From: Acidobacteriota bacterium
GTDB taxonomy: Bacteria; Acidobacteriota; Blastocatellia; HR10
Direction: 5' to 3'
DNA: 55,315 bases
Assembly (NCBI GenBank): GCA_030550025.1
Contig: JAUQQC010000011.1
Coordinates: 40,428-95,742 of the forward strand
The notes under the pieces were generated by a model. It searched no databases, had not been told where the DNA came from, and was given only the letters and a program-made list of their open reading frames with translations. Position numbers and translations under genes: made by a program. The stretch's first letter is position 1; each line of letters starts with the position of its first letter. Positions 43,056 through 50,876 of the stretch are shown here, piece by piece.

Positions 43056-44441
43056 TCACGCGGCCAGAAAGATATAGACCCTCCCTGGTCCGCTCGGCAA
43101 TCCGAACGCCCCCGGATTCACGGAACCAATCAACACATCGCCCCGCCCATCAGCGTTCACGTCCGCAATGGCCAAGGCGAGGCCGAACTGCGTCCCCGGA
43201 TCTGGAGCAGAAGCTTGAAACATGGTCTCGGCCACCGCATCCAAAGCCGATCCGCCGGCGAAGAAATAGACTTGTCCTATAGCACCACCTCTCCGAACGG
43301 CTTGAGCGTCAACGAGAATGTCGGCACCTGCATCCCCCCTCACCTTTCCCACAGCGAGCGCGACGCCGAAGCCATCGTTCTGAGTGGGCGTGGGAGCCTG
43401 AAGCGTGAGATCGGCATTGCTATCGAATGGTTGCCCCCCGAGGAAGAGGTGAACAGCACCCGGATCGCTCGTGGCCGTGAACACAGATCGCGTGAGATTC
43501 GGATGCGGCGTTCCGACGAGGACATCGGCAAAGCCATCTCCGTTGATGTCCCCGATAGTGAGCGCCTTCCCGAAACCGCTATTGCGCTTGGGAGCAGGCT
43601 GTTGCAGCGTCGCATCGGCCGTCAGATCAAAAGGCGATCCACCCAAGAAGAGATGCGCGCGCCCGGCATTTTGAATCGAACCGACGTCCTCATTGGGAGC
43701 GCCGACGAGCACATCGTCACGCCCATCCCTGTTGACATCCCCGACGGCGACTGCGTACCCAAACGCCGCCCCGCGCTGTGGCGCAGGAGACTGAAGCACG
43801 CGGGGAAGGCTGGGGAACGATGCTCCCCCCTCATAGACGAAGACTTGACCGGCTTGATCCTGGGCACCGATCCGCACATTCTCGGCACCCACAAGAACAT
43901 CATCCCGCCCATCCCCATTCACATCTCCAGCGGCGAGCGCCCATCCGAAATGCGCCAAGGGATTCACGCTCGGCAACGGAAGCTCTCCATCGGCCTGCGC
44001 GTCCAGAGAAGGGCCGCCGAAGAAGAAGTACACTTTCCCCGTCCCCCGCTGCGCTCCCCCATTGGCAAAAAGCGCTGAGACGAGAATGTCTGTCCCGCCG
44101 TCTCCGTTCACGTCAGCAAGGGCGATGGCCCAACCGAAACGGGCATCCCGTTCCGGTGTCGGCGCGCGAAGGGTCAAATCCGGAGACGTTTCCAATGGCG
44201 CGCCCCCAAAGAACACGAACACCTGCCCGGCATTCGCCTTGCCCTCGACGTCCATGAGTACAGCGCCCACGAGAAGATCGGCGATCCCATCGCCGTTCAC
44301 GTCTCCGCTGGCCAGTCCAAATCCAAAGCTGCTCTCAGAGGGAGAGAGCTGAAGGATGACGGGTTCCTGAAATTGAGCGAGCCCAAAGCCGGGCCAGATG
44401 AGAAATGCCAAGATGAGACAAAACGCTCCCCGCGTGCGCAT
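43056..44441 (-). CDS. secreted FG-GAP (integrin-like) seven-repeat propeller protein
   Basis: A 461-residue exported protein with signal RTRGAFCLILAFLIWPGFGL. Seven FG-GAP repeats each pair an FGxALAxGDVNGDG calcium loop with a D(I/V)LVGA strand: DVNGDGIADLLVGA, DVNGDGGTDILVSA, DVNGDGRDDVLVGA, DVNRDGRDDVLVGA, DINGDGFADVLVGT, a degenerate sixth (KVRGDAGADILVDA) and DVNADGRGDVLIGS. This predicts a closed seven-bladed propeller binding calcium, probably an envelope or extracellular binding protein. The ATG at 44441 is preferred over a GTG five codons earlier. It follows the 57-aa hydrophobic protein by 67 bp and likely shares its promoter. Confidence 0.9.
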   Translation of the reverse strand: MRTRGAFCLILAFLIWPGFGLAQFQEPVILQLSPSESSFGFGLASGDVNGDGIADLLVGAVLMDVEGKANAGQVFVFFGGAPLETSPDLTLRAPTPERDARFGWAIALADVNGDGGTDILVSALFANGGAQRGTGKVYFFFGGPSLDAQADGELPLPSVNPLAHFGWALAAGDVNGDGRDDVLVGAENVRIGAQDQAGQVFVYEGGASFPSLPRVLQSPAPQRGAAFGYAVAVGDVNRDGRDDVLVGAPNEDVGSIQNAGRAHLFLGGSPFDLTADATLQQPAPKRNSGFGKALTIGDINGDGFADVLVGTPHPNLTRSVFTATSDPGAVHLFLGGQPFDSNADLTLQAPTPTQNDGFGVALAVGKVRGDAGADILVDAQAVRRGGAIGQVYFFAGGSALDAVAETMFQASAPDPGTQFGLALAIADVNADGRGDVLIGSVNPGAFGLPSGPGRVYIFLAA

Positions 44442-44468
44442 AGATATGCCCTCCACGAGAGTCCTTCG

Positions 44469-44493
44469 CGCTCAGAAAACTGCTTCCTGAGCG
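44469..44493 (-). promoter_or_regulatory. hairpin between the 57-aa gene and the FG-GAP gene
   Basis: A 7-bp inverted repeat, CGCTCAG and CTGAGCG, with an 11-nt loop lies in the intergenic stretch. No T-run follows, so it is more likely an RNA-processing or stability element than a terminator. Confidence 0.35.
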
Positions 44494-44508
44494 GAGCCAG
44501 AGACCTCC

Positions 44509-44682
44509 TCACAGAAAGGTCTCGAAAGTGGGCGGCAGAAGTCCCGCAAACGGTCCAATGCACAGAAGGACCAGAGGAGGAAAGATGAAGAATAGCAGCA
44601 GGCAGATGTTCGGGAGCACGGCGTATCCGAACGTGAGCGCCATTGGAGCCAGCAACATGAGCACGCTAGCGAGCTTCTTCAT
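44509..44682 (-). CDS. 57-residue hydrophobic membrane protein, unknown
   Basis: A small gene: ATG at 44682, TGA at 44511-44509, 57 codons. It begins MKKLASVLMLLAPMALTFGY and continues with a second hydrophobic stretch (ICLLLFFIFPPLVLLCIGPF), ending LPPTFETFL. It could be a short two-segment membrane protein. Support is unusually good for its size: ribosome site GGAGGT with a 5-nt spacer, and a TTGACC-N17-TATCAT promoter placing transcription start about 26 nt before the ATG. It is co-oriented with the FG-GAP gene. No known family was recognised. Confidence 0.65.
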   Translation of the reverse strand: MKKLASVLMLLAPMALTFGYAVLPNICLLLFFIFPPLVLLCIGPFAGLLPPTFETFL

Positions 44683-44714
44683 GTTACACCTCCATCAAGA
44701 TTTTCATCGGTTCC

Positions 44715-44743
44715 ATGATAGTGACTGCCCCGAGCGCGGTCAA
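44715..44743 (-). promoter_or_regulatory. promoter of the 57-aa/FG-GAP operon
   Basis: Minus strand TTGACC (44743-44738), exact 17-bp spacer, TATCAT (44720-44715). This is one of the best sigma-70-type matches in the window. Confidence 0.65.
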
Positions 44744-44765
44744 GGGGGATTCGGCGAACAAGTCA

Positions 44766-44795
44766 TTGACAGGAAGGAGAACTCGTTGGTATTCT
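44766..44795 (+). promoter_or_regulatory. divergent promoter of the small secreted Cys/His protein
   Basis: Consensus TTGACA (44766-44771), an 18-bp spacer and TATTCT (44790-44795). The transcription start would be about 44802, only about 6 nt before the ATG at 44808. Confidence 0.6.
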
Positions 44796-44807
44796 TTCCC
44801 TCTTCTT

Positions 44808-45206
44808 ATGGCGAGGCGATCGAGATTCGCGCAAGGGGTGACAGGTCGAAGCTCTTGGCTCGTCGTCTTGCTCTATCTCCTCTTGGTGTGCGATCTCACG
44901 GCGCATGCCGTCGCCCCGGCGAGCGAACATTCGCCCACGCCGTCTCACGGGATGACCATCTCCCGCTCCGCGCTTCCCTCAGGCGCGGATTCGCCTTCGG
45001 GAACGGCACATTACGGCTCCTGCGCGTGTCAACATGGGCACGTCCCCGTCCTTTCGGCGACGGTGGAAACGGTTCTGCCACCGCCGGCCCTCGCGCTTGC
45101 AGAGTGGTCGTCCTTCACCCGAAGCATCCGCTTTTTGCCGGCGGATCGCGTTATCCGTTCCCCTCCTTTTGGGACCCTTCGGCTCCGATGCGCCTCACAG
45201 GCGTGA
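44808..45206 (+). CDS. small secreted Cys/His-containing protein, possible metal-related
   Basis: A 132-residue product with an Arg-rich N-region and a signal segment (SSWLVVLLYLLLVCDLTAHAVA). The mature part has scattered His (EHSPTPSHGM) and a compact CACQHGH motif near residue 70, which could bind a soft metal. It resembles in style the short DUF2946-like proteins often found beside TonB receptors for copper or zinc, but this is not a firm family match. A strong promoter just upstream and the neighbouring His-rich TonB receptor (157 bp downstream) support it as a real gene. There is no ribosome site directly before the ATG; near-leaderless translation or a GTG at 44835 are options. Confidence 0.5.
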   Translation: MARRSRFAQGVTGRSSWLVVLLYLLLVCDLTAHAVAPASEHSPTPSHGMTISRSALPSGADSPSGTAHYGSCACQHGHVPVLSATVETVLPPPALALAEWSSFTRSIRFLPADRVIRSPPFGTLRLRCASQA

Positions 45207-45318
45207 CAGCCCTCGCATGATCCCCAACGCGGGATCACCTTCTTGCTGTAGCGAGGGGTCGCGCGTCAACGTCCCACCCAAGTTCGACAATAAGCGCGCA
45301 TGATGCGGAATCGAAGAG

Positions 45319-45330
45319 CTCTTGCAAGAG
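45319..45330. promoter_or_regulatory. palindrome CTCTTGCAAGAG upstream of ZnuD-like receptor
   Basis: A perfect 12-bp palindrome 33 bp before the receptor ATG. The position suits a repressor operator or a leader element; it does not match a classical Zur or Fur box. Confidence 0.4.
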
Positions 45331-45362
45331 AGCGACATCGTCCGCAACGAGGAGGGGCAACG

Positions 45363-47645
45363 ATGAACTACGCATGTCCATCACCCTGGGTGTCTCGCTC
45401 GACTCGGCCGTGCTCACGACGTCTGAGCGCGAGCTTCTTCTATGTCTTCGGACTCGCGCTCCTCGCGCATGCCTTCGCTTTCGGGGCTCAGCCCTCGGGT
45501 ACACTGCGGGGAAGAGTCATCCTTCAACCGGCGGGCACGCCGGCGCACGGCGTGACGGTGAAGCTTGTGCCGGGGAATCGCTCATCCGTGACTGATGAGA
45601 CCGGTACGTACGAGTTCTCCGAGGTTCTTCCAGGCCGATACACAGTGATCGCCCATCTGGAACGATTGCCCGATGTCACTCGAACCGTTGAAATCGGCCC
45701 TGGGGCGATGGTGACCCTAGATCTCGAATTCACGCTCTCTCCCATTCGGGAACAGATCATCGTGACGGCGAGCGGACGCGAGGAAGCGCTCGCGGAAGCT
45801 TTTCATGCCGTGACGTCGCTCGATGCCACGGATCTCCTTGGGAAGAACACGACGTCGCTGGGCGAAGCCTTGGAGTACCAACCGGGCATTGCGAAGCGCA
45901 GCTTTGGTCCGGGCTCGTCGCGTCCGGTGATCCGCGGCTTCGACGGAGACCGCGTGCTCATCCTTCAGGATGGCATTCGAACGGGTTCGCTCTCCTCGCA
46001 GTCGGGCGAGCACGGTGAGCCCATAGACCCTCTTGGTCTGGACACGGTGGAGATCGTCAAAGGCCCAGCCACATTGCTCTACGGAAGCAATGCGCTCGGC
46101 GGCGTCATCAACGTCATCACGCGCCACCACCAGATCCATCAACATCCGCACCGAGGCCTTCGGGGTTACATGACGGGCGTCGGCGGTTCGACGAACGACC
46201 AAGCAGGAGGCAGCGTCGGGTTCGAATATGGCTTCAGCCGATGGCTCGTGTGGGGTAATGGCGGGGGACAACGCACACGCGATTATCGCACGCCGCTTGG
46301 TCGCATCCCGAACTCCGAGACGCGCGGCGGGAACGGGACCGGAGGATTCGGGCGCTATAGCGAACGCACCTTCCTTAGCCTGAGCTATGGCTATGACGTG
46401 CGTCGTTACGGCGTCCCCTTCGCCGGACAGCTTCACGCTGAGCACGAAGATCACGGCGAAGAGGAAGGACACCACGAGACAGCGCCATTTGTGGACTTGA
46501 AGATGCGGCGCCACAATGTGCGCGCAAGTGGTGGCGTGCGCGATCTCGGCGCCTTCCTTGATCGCCTGCAGGTCTTCTTCGATTACACCGACTATCAACA
46601 CCGCGAGCTGGAGGATGGCGCGCCGACGACGGTCTTCGAGAACCGACAGATCGTCTCCCGAATCGTCTTCGACGAACGCCCGCGGCGTGGGCTCTCCGGT
46701 AGCTTCGGCCTCTGGTTCCTGCACCGGCAATACGAAGCGAGCGGCGAAGAAGTGTTGGCCCCGCCCGTCACCCAACGGGCCTTCGCACTCTTCGCTCTCC
46801 AACAGCTAGACCTGCGACGTCTCGCCATCCAGTTCGGCGGGCGGCTGGAATATAACGGCTACGATCCCGTCGGCTTGCCGAGTCGCTCCTTCACTGGTTT
46901 CTCCGGCGCGGCGGGCATGCGCCTTCCCCTTTGGGAAGGCGGGACGTTCGTCCTCAACTATACGCATTCGTTCCGAGCACCCGCGCTCGAGGAGTTGTAC
47001 AATCGGGGACCGCACATTGGAAACCTCGCGTTTGAGATTGGGGATCCAACGCTCCGACGCGAGCGCGCCGATGGCTTAGATCTCTCCGTGCGCCATCGGA
47101 GCGATCGCTGGCGCGCCGAAGCAAACGCGTACTACTATCGTCTCACCGATTTCATCTTCCCGGCTCCTACCGGAGAGTTCCGCGATGGCCTCCGCGAAAT
47201 CGTCTTCCGACAAGCAGACAGCCGATTCGTAGGGACGGAGTTGGGACTCGACCTCGCGCTCCATCGGCAAGTGTGGCTCAACCTCGGCTTGGATGCCGTA
47301 GATGCGAAGCTGCGTCCATCGGGAACGCCCTTGCCCCGCATCCCACCAGTGCGCGGGCGCGCGAGCTTGGATGTTCGGGTCAAGGGCTTCACGCTCGCCC
47401 CCGAGGTCATCCTGGCGCGAGCCCAAAACGACATCTTCCCCACGGAGACGCGGACGCCCGGATACGCCGTTTTCAACGTGCGCGCGACCTACACGTTCGT
47501 GCAATCGCACGTGCTCCATATCTTCTCGCTCACGGGCTTCAATCTCGGCAACCGGCTCTATCGAAACCACCTCTCCTTCATCAAGGACCTTGCTCCCGAG
47601 ATTGGTCGGGGCGTGCGCCTCACCTACACGCTGCGATTCTTCTGA
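45363..47645 (+). CDS. TonB-dependent receptor, ZnuD-like with His-rich loop
   Basis: A 760-residue outer-membrane receptor from the ATG at 45363 (GGAGGGGCAACG upstream). Order: signal (FFYVFGLALLAHAFAFGA), CarboxypepD_reg-like module (GTLRGRVILQPAGTPAHGVT), plug (IIVTASGREEALAEAFHAVT; RPVIRGFDGDRVLILQDGIR; VEIVKGPATLLYGSNALGGV) and barrel ending YTLRFF. The barrel holds a His/Glu-rich loop (HAEHEDHGEEEGHHE) followed by DLKMRRHNVRASG, the arrangement of ZnuD zinc receptors, and a second His group follows the plug (RHHQIHQHPH). Zinc or another divalent metal is the inferred ligand. It is downstream of the small Cys/His protein. Confidence 0.88.
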   Translation: MNYACPSPWVSRSTRPCSRRLSASFFYVFGLALLAHAFAFGAQPSGTLRGRVILQPAGTPAHGVTVKLVPGNRSSVTDETGTYEFSEVLPGRYTVIAHLERLPDVTRTVEIGPGAMVTLDLEFTLSPIREQIIVTASGREEALAEAFHAVTSLDATDLLGKNTTSLGEALEYQPGIAKRSFGPGSSRPVIRGFDGDRVLILQDGIRTGSLSSQSGEHGEPIDPLGLDTVEIVKGPATLLYGSNALGGVINVITRHHQIHQHPHRGLRGYMTGVGGSTNDQAGGSVGFEYGFSRWLVWGNGGGQRTRDYRTPLGRIPNSETRGGNGTGGFGRYSERTFLSLSYGYDVRRYGVPFAGQLHAEHEDHGEEEGHHETAPFVDLKMRRHNVRASGGVRDLGAFLDRLQVFFDYTDYQHRELEDGAPTTVFENRQIVSRIVFDERPRRGLSGSFGLWFLHRQYEASGEEVLAPPVTQRAFALFALQQLDLRRLAIQFGGRLEYNGYDPVGLPSRSFTGFSGAAGMRLPLWEGGTFVLNYTHSFRAPALEELYNRGPHIGNLAFEIGDPTLRRERADGLDLSVRHRSDRWRAEANAYYYRLTDFIFPAPTGEFRDGLREIVFRQADSRFVGTELGLDLALHRQVWLNLGLDAVDAKLRPSGTPLPRIPPVRGRASLDVRVKGFTLAPEVILARAQNDIFPTETRTPGYAVFNVRATYTFVQSHVLHIFSLTGFNLGNRLYRNHLSFIKDLAPEIGRGVRLTYTLRFF

Positions 47646-47885
47646 CACTATGTGAGGACAGCGTCGGCGGGCCGGATGAGGGGTGTATGGAATCCGGCTC
47701 GCACGACGCTTTCCCCCCAATGCGCAAGAGCTGTTCCTTTTGGCGCTACTCCACGGGCCGGACTTTGAAGCGACATGCCCGGCCCGCATCCGGATTCGGA
47801 GCGCGATCTTCAGCATGCGATCCACACTCTCGAAGGCGGTTGATGAAGAAATGCGCGGACGAGGAGACAGAAGGCGCGTCCCCCC

Positions 47886-48395
47886 TCACAACAGGAGGTA
47901 CTTCTTCCACGCCTCCTGCTGGCGCCCCAGGTGGGCGAGGATTTGATGACTCACGCGCCAGGAGAGCGCGCGCGGATGTTTACGCAGCGTCATCCCAGCT
48001 TCCTCGGGCGTGCGATTCCCCTTCCGCACATTGCAGCGGCGGCAGCACGCGACGACATTGTCCCAGGACGTGCGTCCCCCCTTTGAGCGCGGGATGACGT
48101 GATCCACCGTCAATTCGGATGAAGGGAGCTTCCGCCCACAGTATTGGCAGGTATAGCCATCGCGCAACAGGACGTTCTTGCGCGACAGCTCCTTCCGCTC
48201 AAACGGAATATGGACGTATTCGAGCAAACGGATCACCGACGGGACAGGGATCACCACATGCGCCGAACGGACGACGCGCGACGTCACTTCTTCCGGCCGC
48301 GCCGTGCCCTTCAAAATGAGCACGATCGCTCGCCGCGCCGTCGTGACGTTGATCGGCTCATAGGTCGAGTTGAGCACGAGTACCGGTGCTTTCAT
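47886..48395 (-). CDS. HNH endonuclease
   Basis: A 169-residue HNH protein of the common chromosomal type. It begins [20 protein letters not shown], then the zinc finger CQYCGRKL, the catalytic [18 protein letters not shown] and [18 protein letters not shown], with paired CxxC motifs. These proteins are widespread near core genes and of uncertain role (possible nucleic-acid repair or restriction). Starts at 48413 or 48407 are also possible; the ATG at 48395 is chosen for GGTGGATCG upstream and because a strong promoter predicts transcription start near 48419. It is convergent to the TonB receptor gene, with a 240-bp gap holding no recognisable gene. Confidence 0.88.
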   Translation of the reverse strand: MKAPVLVLNSTYEPINVTTARRAIVLILKGTARPEEVTSRVVRSAHVVIPVPSVIRLLEYVHIPFERKELSRKNVLLRDGYTCQYCGRKLPSSELTVDHVIPRSKGGRTSWDNVVACCRRCNVRKGNRTPEEAGMTLRKHPRALSWRVSHQILAHLGRQQEAWKKYLLL

Positions 48396-48425
48396 TCGAT
48401 CCACCATCCGCATAGCAGACGCAAA

Positions 48426-48453
48426 ATTATACCAGAGCTTCCGCTCCAGACAA
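48426..48453 (-). promoter_or_regulatory. HNH gene promoter
   Basis: Minus strand TTGTCT (48453-48448), a 16-bp spacer and a perfect TATAAT (48431-48426), just upstream of the HNH start codons. Confidence 0.6.
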
Positions 48454-48581
48454 GGGTTTGATCCGCGCGAGGAGACCTCCACGGATAGTGCCGCCGCTCC
48501 TTTGGCATCATTTTCCGGACATACCTTTGACCGTCGAGAGCCGTCAAAGGGAGCGAACAGGAAGAGCGGAGGAGGAGAGCG

Positions 48582-50294
48582 ATGAGGATACCGATGGCGC
48601 TCAGAGCGGTAGCGCTCGGTTTCGTGGTGACTGAGGGGCTCCTCCCACGCGCGTCCAAAGGCGCTGAGTTTCGAGCCCCGGGTGTCGTGAACGTCGTCAG
48701 CCACCGGTGTGTGATCCCCGGATATGACGAACCGAATACGCCACCCAATGTGCCCATCTCGGACGCGCTTCGAGCCGCCCTCACCGACCCCGCCGCCATT
48801 CGCGATGATCGGGTGAATCTGAACCAGACCATCTACGTGCGCTTCTTTGACGGGGATCGCGCGCGCCCTCCGCAAGCGATCGTGATCCTTATGCCGGGAC
48901 CGACCAGTGGGGCGAACGCTCTTCGATTCCTGGCGACGGAGATCGTGCGCCGCTCCGGCGGAGCGGTCGAAGTCTGGGCGCTCGATCGGCGCGCGAACCT
49001 GCTCGAAGACCTCTTCCCGCTCTGGCGCGCGGAGCGGGCGGGAACGACCGAGGCAGCTCTCGAAGCGCTCTCGCATATCACCGAACATCCCGATGGGCGT
49101 GGGGGGTACATCGCCAACCACTATGAGGAAGTCAGCCGTTTCATGAGCGAATGGGGATTGGACGTACACGTCCGCGATGTGAAAGCCGTCGTGGAAAAGG
49201 CAAGAGAGGTCGCGGGCGCACGCATCTTCTTAGGCGGCCATTCGCTCGGCGCGATCCTCGCCCAGGCTTTCGCCGCTTATGATTTCGAGGGCATCCCGGG
49301 GTACAGCCTCATTCACGGCTTGATCCTGCTTGATGGCACGGGGATTCCCGGCATGAGCCCGCTCATCACCGACGAGCAATATCTCGCCGGCCTCAATTCC
49401 CTACGTGCGCCAACGCGCCCGGAAGACGCGCCGTTTGTGCTTCGGCCCTTTGGCCCCTATCACTTCCAGCTTTTGGAGATCGCTGCGCTCTTAGCCCTCG
49501 TGGATCCCGATGGGCCTTCCCCACTGGATCGGTACGCGCCCGAGTTGATCGCCGTGCCGATGACAAACGCCGCTGCTTTGGGCGTGATCCTCGATGACGA
49601 ATTTCAATCCCAACCGCTGGCCCGCTTCTCGATCGGCTTCCTCCGTATACCCCCCAACCACCCGCTTGCGTCTATCGCTACGCGAAGCCGCGATCCATTC
49701 TCTGCAAATCCCAACGGCCTCTACGTCCCGAAAGACTTGGGAGAGACGCGACAGCACTGGGCCGCTGTCCCAAACCTTCACGCCCTGAGCTCCACGTTCG
49801 TTCACGGGCCCGAGCCGTCGGACTTCTCCCGAGTCGCACGACTCCTGCTGACGGGAAGCGGGCGCGGTTTCTCAGATGATGCTCTTGCACGAGAGTTGTT
49901 CCCGGACGCCCCGGAGGCCAATTTCCTCGAATGGTACTTCCCACAGCGACTGTTGCTTGACCTGCTGCGGTTCTCCGATCTGGACGCGACGCGCCTTGCT
50001 CCGAGCATCGTCGCTGCGCTCACCGCGCGCGGCGGGCGCGTCCCAGCGCTTACGGAAAATCGGCGGGTGAACTTGCCGGTGCTCGCCATTCAAGCCCGAC
50101 AAGGCCTCTTCCCACCTCTGGCTGGTTCCCTCCCCTTCACCCGCTATAAGAACAGCACGCGCACGCCGCAGTTCTCTTACAGTCTCTTGCCTAACTCGGC
50201 TCATGGTGACCTCTTGACCGGGACCGATCAGGACGCGCAAGAGCGAACTGTAGCCGACCTCATCGTGAGCTTCGCGATCGGAAACCGGCGATGA
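48582..50294 (+). CDS. secreted alpha/beta-hydrolase-fold protein
   Basis: A 570-residue product with a probable signal peptide ([22 protein letters not shown]). The hydrolase core shows an oxyanion-type strand ([19 protein letters not shown]), the nucleophile elbow GGHSLG with Ser221, a strand [12 protein letters not shown], and a late His in [10 protein letters not shown] near 545 that fits the catalytic triad. A large lid-like insertion (about 255-500) includes [17 protein letters not shown]. It is about twice the size of a plain hydrolase. It may act on lipids or esters; substrate is unknown. The start has GGAGGAGAG upstream. It stands alone before the 557-bp non-coding region. Confidence 0.75.
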   Translation: MRIPMALRAVALGFVVTEGLLPRASKGAEFRAPGVVNVVSHRCVIPGYDEPNTPPNVPISDALRAALTDPAAIRDDRVNLNQTIYVRFFDGDRARPPQAIVILMPGPTSGANALRFLATEIVRRSGGAVEVWALDRRANLLEDLFPLWRAERAGTTEAALEALSHITEHPDGRGGYIANHYEEVSRFMSEWGLDVHVRDVKAVVEKAREVAGARIFLGGHSLGAILAQAFAAYDFEGIPGYSLIHGLILLDGTGIPGMSPLITDEQYLAGLNSLRAPTRPEDAPFVLRPFGPYHFQLLEIAALLALVDPDGPSPLDRYAPELIAVPMTNAAALGVILDDEFQSQPLARFSIGFLRIPPNHPLASIATRSRDPFSANPNGLYVPKDLGETRQHWAAVPNLHALSSTFVHGPEPSDFSRVARLLLTGSGRGFSDDALARELFPDAPEANFLEWYFPQRLLLDLLRFSDLDATRLAPSIVAALTARGGRVPALTENRRVNLPVLAIQARQGLFPPLAGSLPFTRYKNSTRTPQFSYSLLPNSAHGDLLTGTDQDAQERTVADLIVSFAIGNRR

Positions 50295-50501
50295 TCCGAG
50301 CTTCACGTACGCGAGGAGAAAAATCCCAAGAGTTTCAGAAGATGCATGGAGGTTCAGGTCGCGCATTCCGAAACTGGTCGGGACATGCACGAGGGTTCGG
50401 GCGCAATGCCTCCGACGAGCAAAGTGGCGCAGATGCGATCCAATCAGGAGGATCACGCGCATGTCCCCATAGGGAACAGGTCTCGAAGCTCAACCTTTCG
50501 A
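50295..50501. other. intergenic stretch before the leader promoter
   Basis: About 200 bp after the hydrolase stop. No gene with a family match was seen. It leads to the promoter at 50502. Confidence 0.4.
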
Positions 50502-50529
50502 TTGACTTCGCGCGCTTGACCGATATAAT
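50502..50529 (+). promoter_or_regulatory. strong sigma-70-type promoter of the DUF11 leader
   Basis: TTGACT (50502-50507), a 16-bp spacer and a perfect TATAAT (50524-50529). Transcription would start near 50536, giving a leader of about 315 nt before the DUF11 gene. Confidence 0.7.
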
Positions 50530-50620
50530 GAGGGCTCGGATTGCCCGAAAGGCATAGGGCGAGGGGGAAGAACAGAGGGCCTACCGGAGGCTGCCATCAA
50601 TTACTTGGAAAGGACATTGC

Positions 50621-50788
50621 ATGAAGCTGATGAATTCGTCACGAACGAGGAAAGATTTCGCCACCGATGGACATGGATGGGCACCGATCCGTTTCCTCAT
50701 CCGTGTTGATCCGTGTACATCCGCGGCATCACAGGAATCGGCCCTGTGTGATGGCACGCCAGGAGAGAATGCATTGACCAACGGATGA
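50621..50788 (+). CDS. possible 55-codon leader peptide
   Basis: ATG at 50621 with GGAAAGGA 7 nt upstream; stop TGA at 50786-50788 inside the 9-bp leader stem. It is translated through the ACACGGATGA-like inverted repeat, so the peptide sequence is repeat-derived (DGHGWAPIRFLIRVDPCTS). If translated, the ribosome would affect folding of the leader. It may be chance. Confidence 0.25.
   Translation: MKLMNSSRTRKDFATDGHGWAPIRFLIRVDPCTSAASQESALCDGTPGENALTNG
50660..50727. repeat. imperfect inverted repeat of ACACGGATGA-like units
   Basis: The left arm reads GCCACCGATGGACATGGATG and onward as decamer-like units; the right arm (50696-50727) carries the complementary units (CATCCGTGTTGATCCGTGTA, then CATCCGCGGC). 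It forms a long imperfect hairpin with a 10-11 bp internal period. It lies in the transcribed leader. Confidence 0.6.
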
Positions 50789-50801
50789 AAGGAGCCAACT
50801 G

Positions 50802-50876
50802 ATGGGTGATCCGTTGGAACCCTCCATCTGTTGGGGGGTTATTTTTTCACTATGGAAGGCCAGAACATTCGCTTGA
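50802..50876 (+). CDS. possible 24-codon leader ORF crossing the terminator
   Basis: ATG at 50802 with a strong AAAGGAG site 7 nt upstream (50788-50794). Its frame runs through the terminator hairpin and T-run and stops at 50874-50876, past the ATG of the DUF11 gene (different frame). Ribosomes translating it would cover the terminator and then reinitiate at 50852, which lacks its own good ribosome site. Confidence 0.35.
   Translation: MGDPLEPSICWGVIFSLWKARTFA
50818..50847 (+). terminator. intrinsic terminator 5 nt before the DUF11 gene
   Basis: AACCCTCC, loop atctgtt, GGGGGGTT (one G-U pair), then ATTTTTT. It ends 5 nt before the ATG at 50852, a position expected for attenuation. Confidence 0.7.

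Larger units (their letters stand above)
50536..50847 (+). ncRNA. candidate structured leader RNA or independent small RNA
   Basis: The transcript from the promoter at 50502 would run about 310 nt to an intrinsic terminator at 50818-50847. It contains an imperfect inverted repeat of ACACGGATGA-like units (50660-50727), a hairpin CATCACAGG/CCTGTG(TG)ATG (50727-50753), a perfect 9-bp stem CCAACGGAT/ATCCGTTGG (50778-50786 with 50809-50817), the terminator, and a competing pairing of 50795-50805 with 50824-50834 (10 of 11 pairs). No known riboswitch class was recognised. It may be an attenuator for the DUF11 gene or a separate RNA. Confidence 0.45.

Noticed and set aside
44528-45220. 230-codon plus-strand frame overlapping the small secreted protein
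   Set aside because: It begins inside the antisense 57-aa gene, is Arg/Gly-rich, and lacks the signal segment seen in the competing frame.
47646-47885. Possible small gene (87 codons) between TonB receptor and HNH gene
   Set aside because: It runs into the HNH gene antisense, with no ribosome site or family feature.
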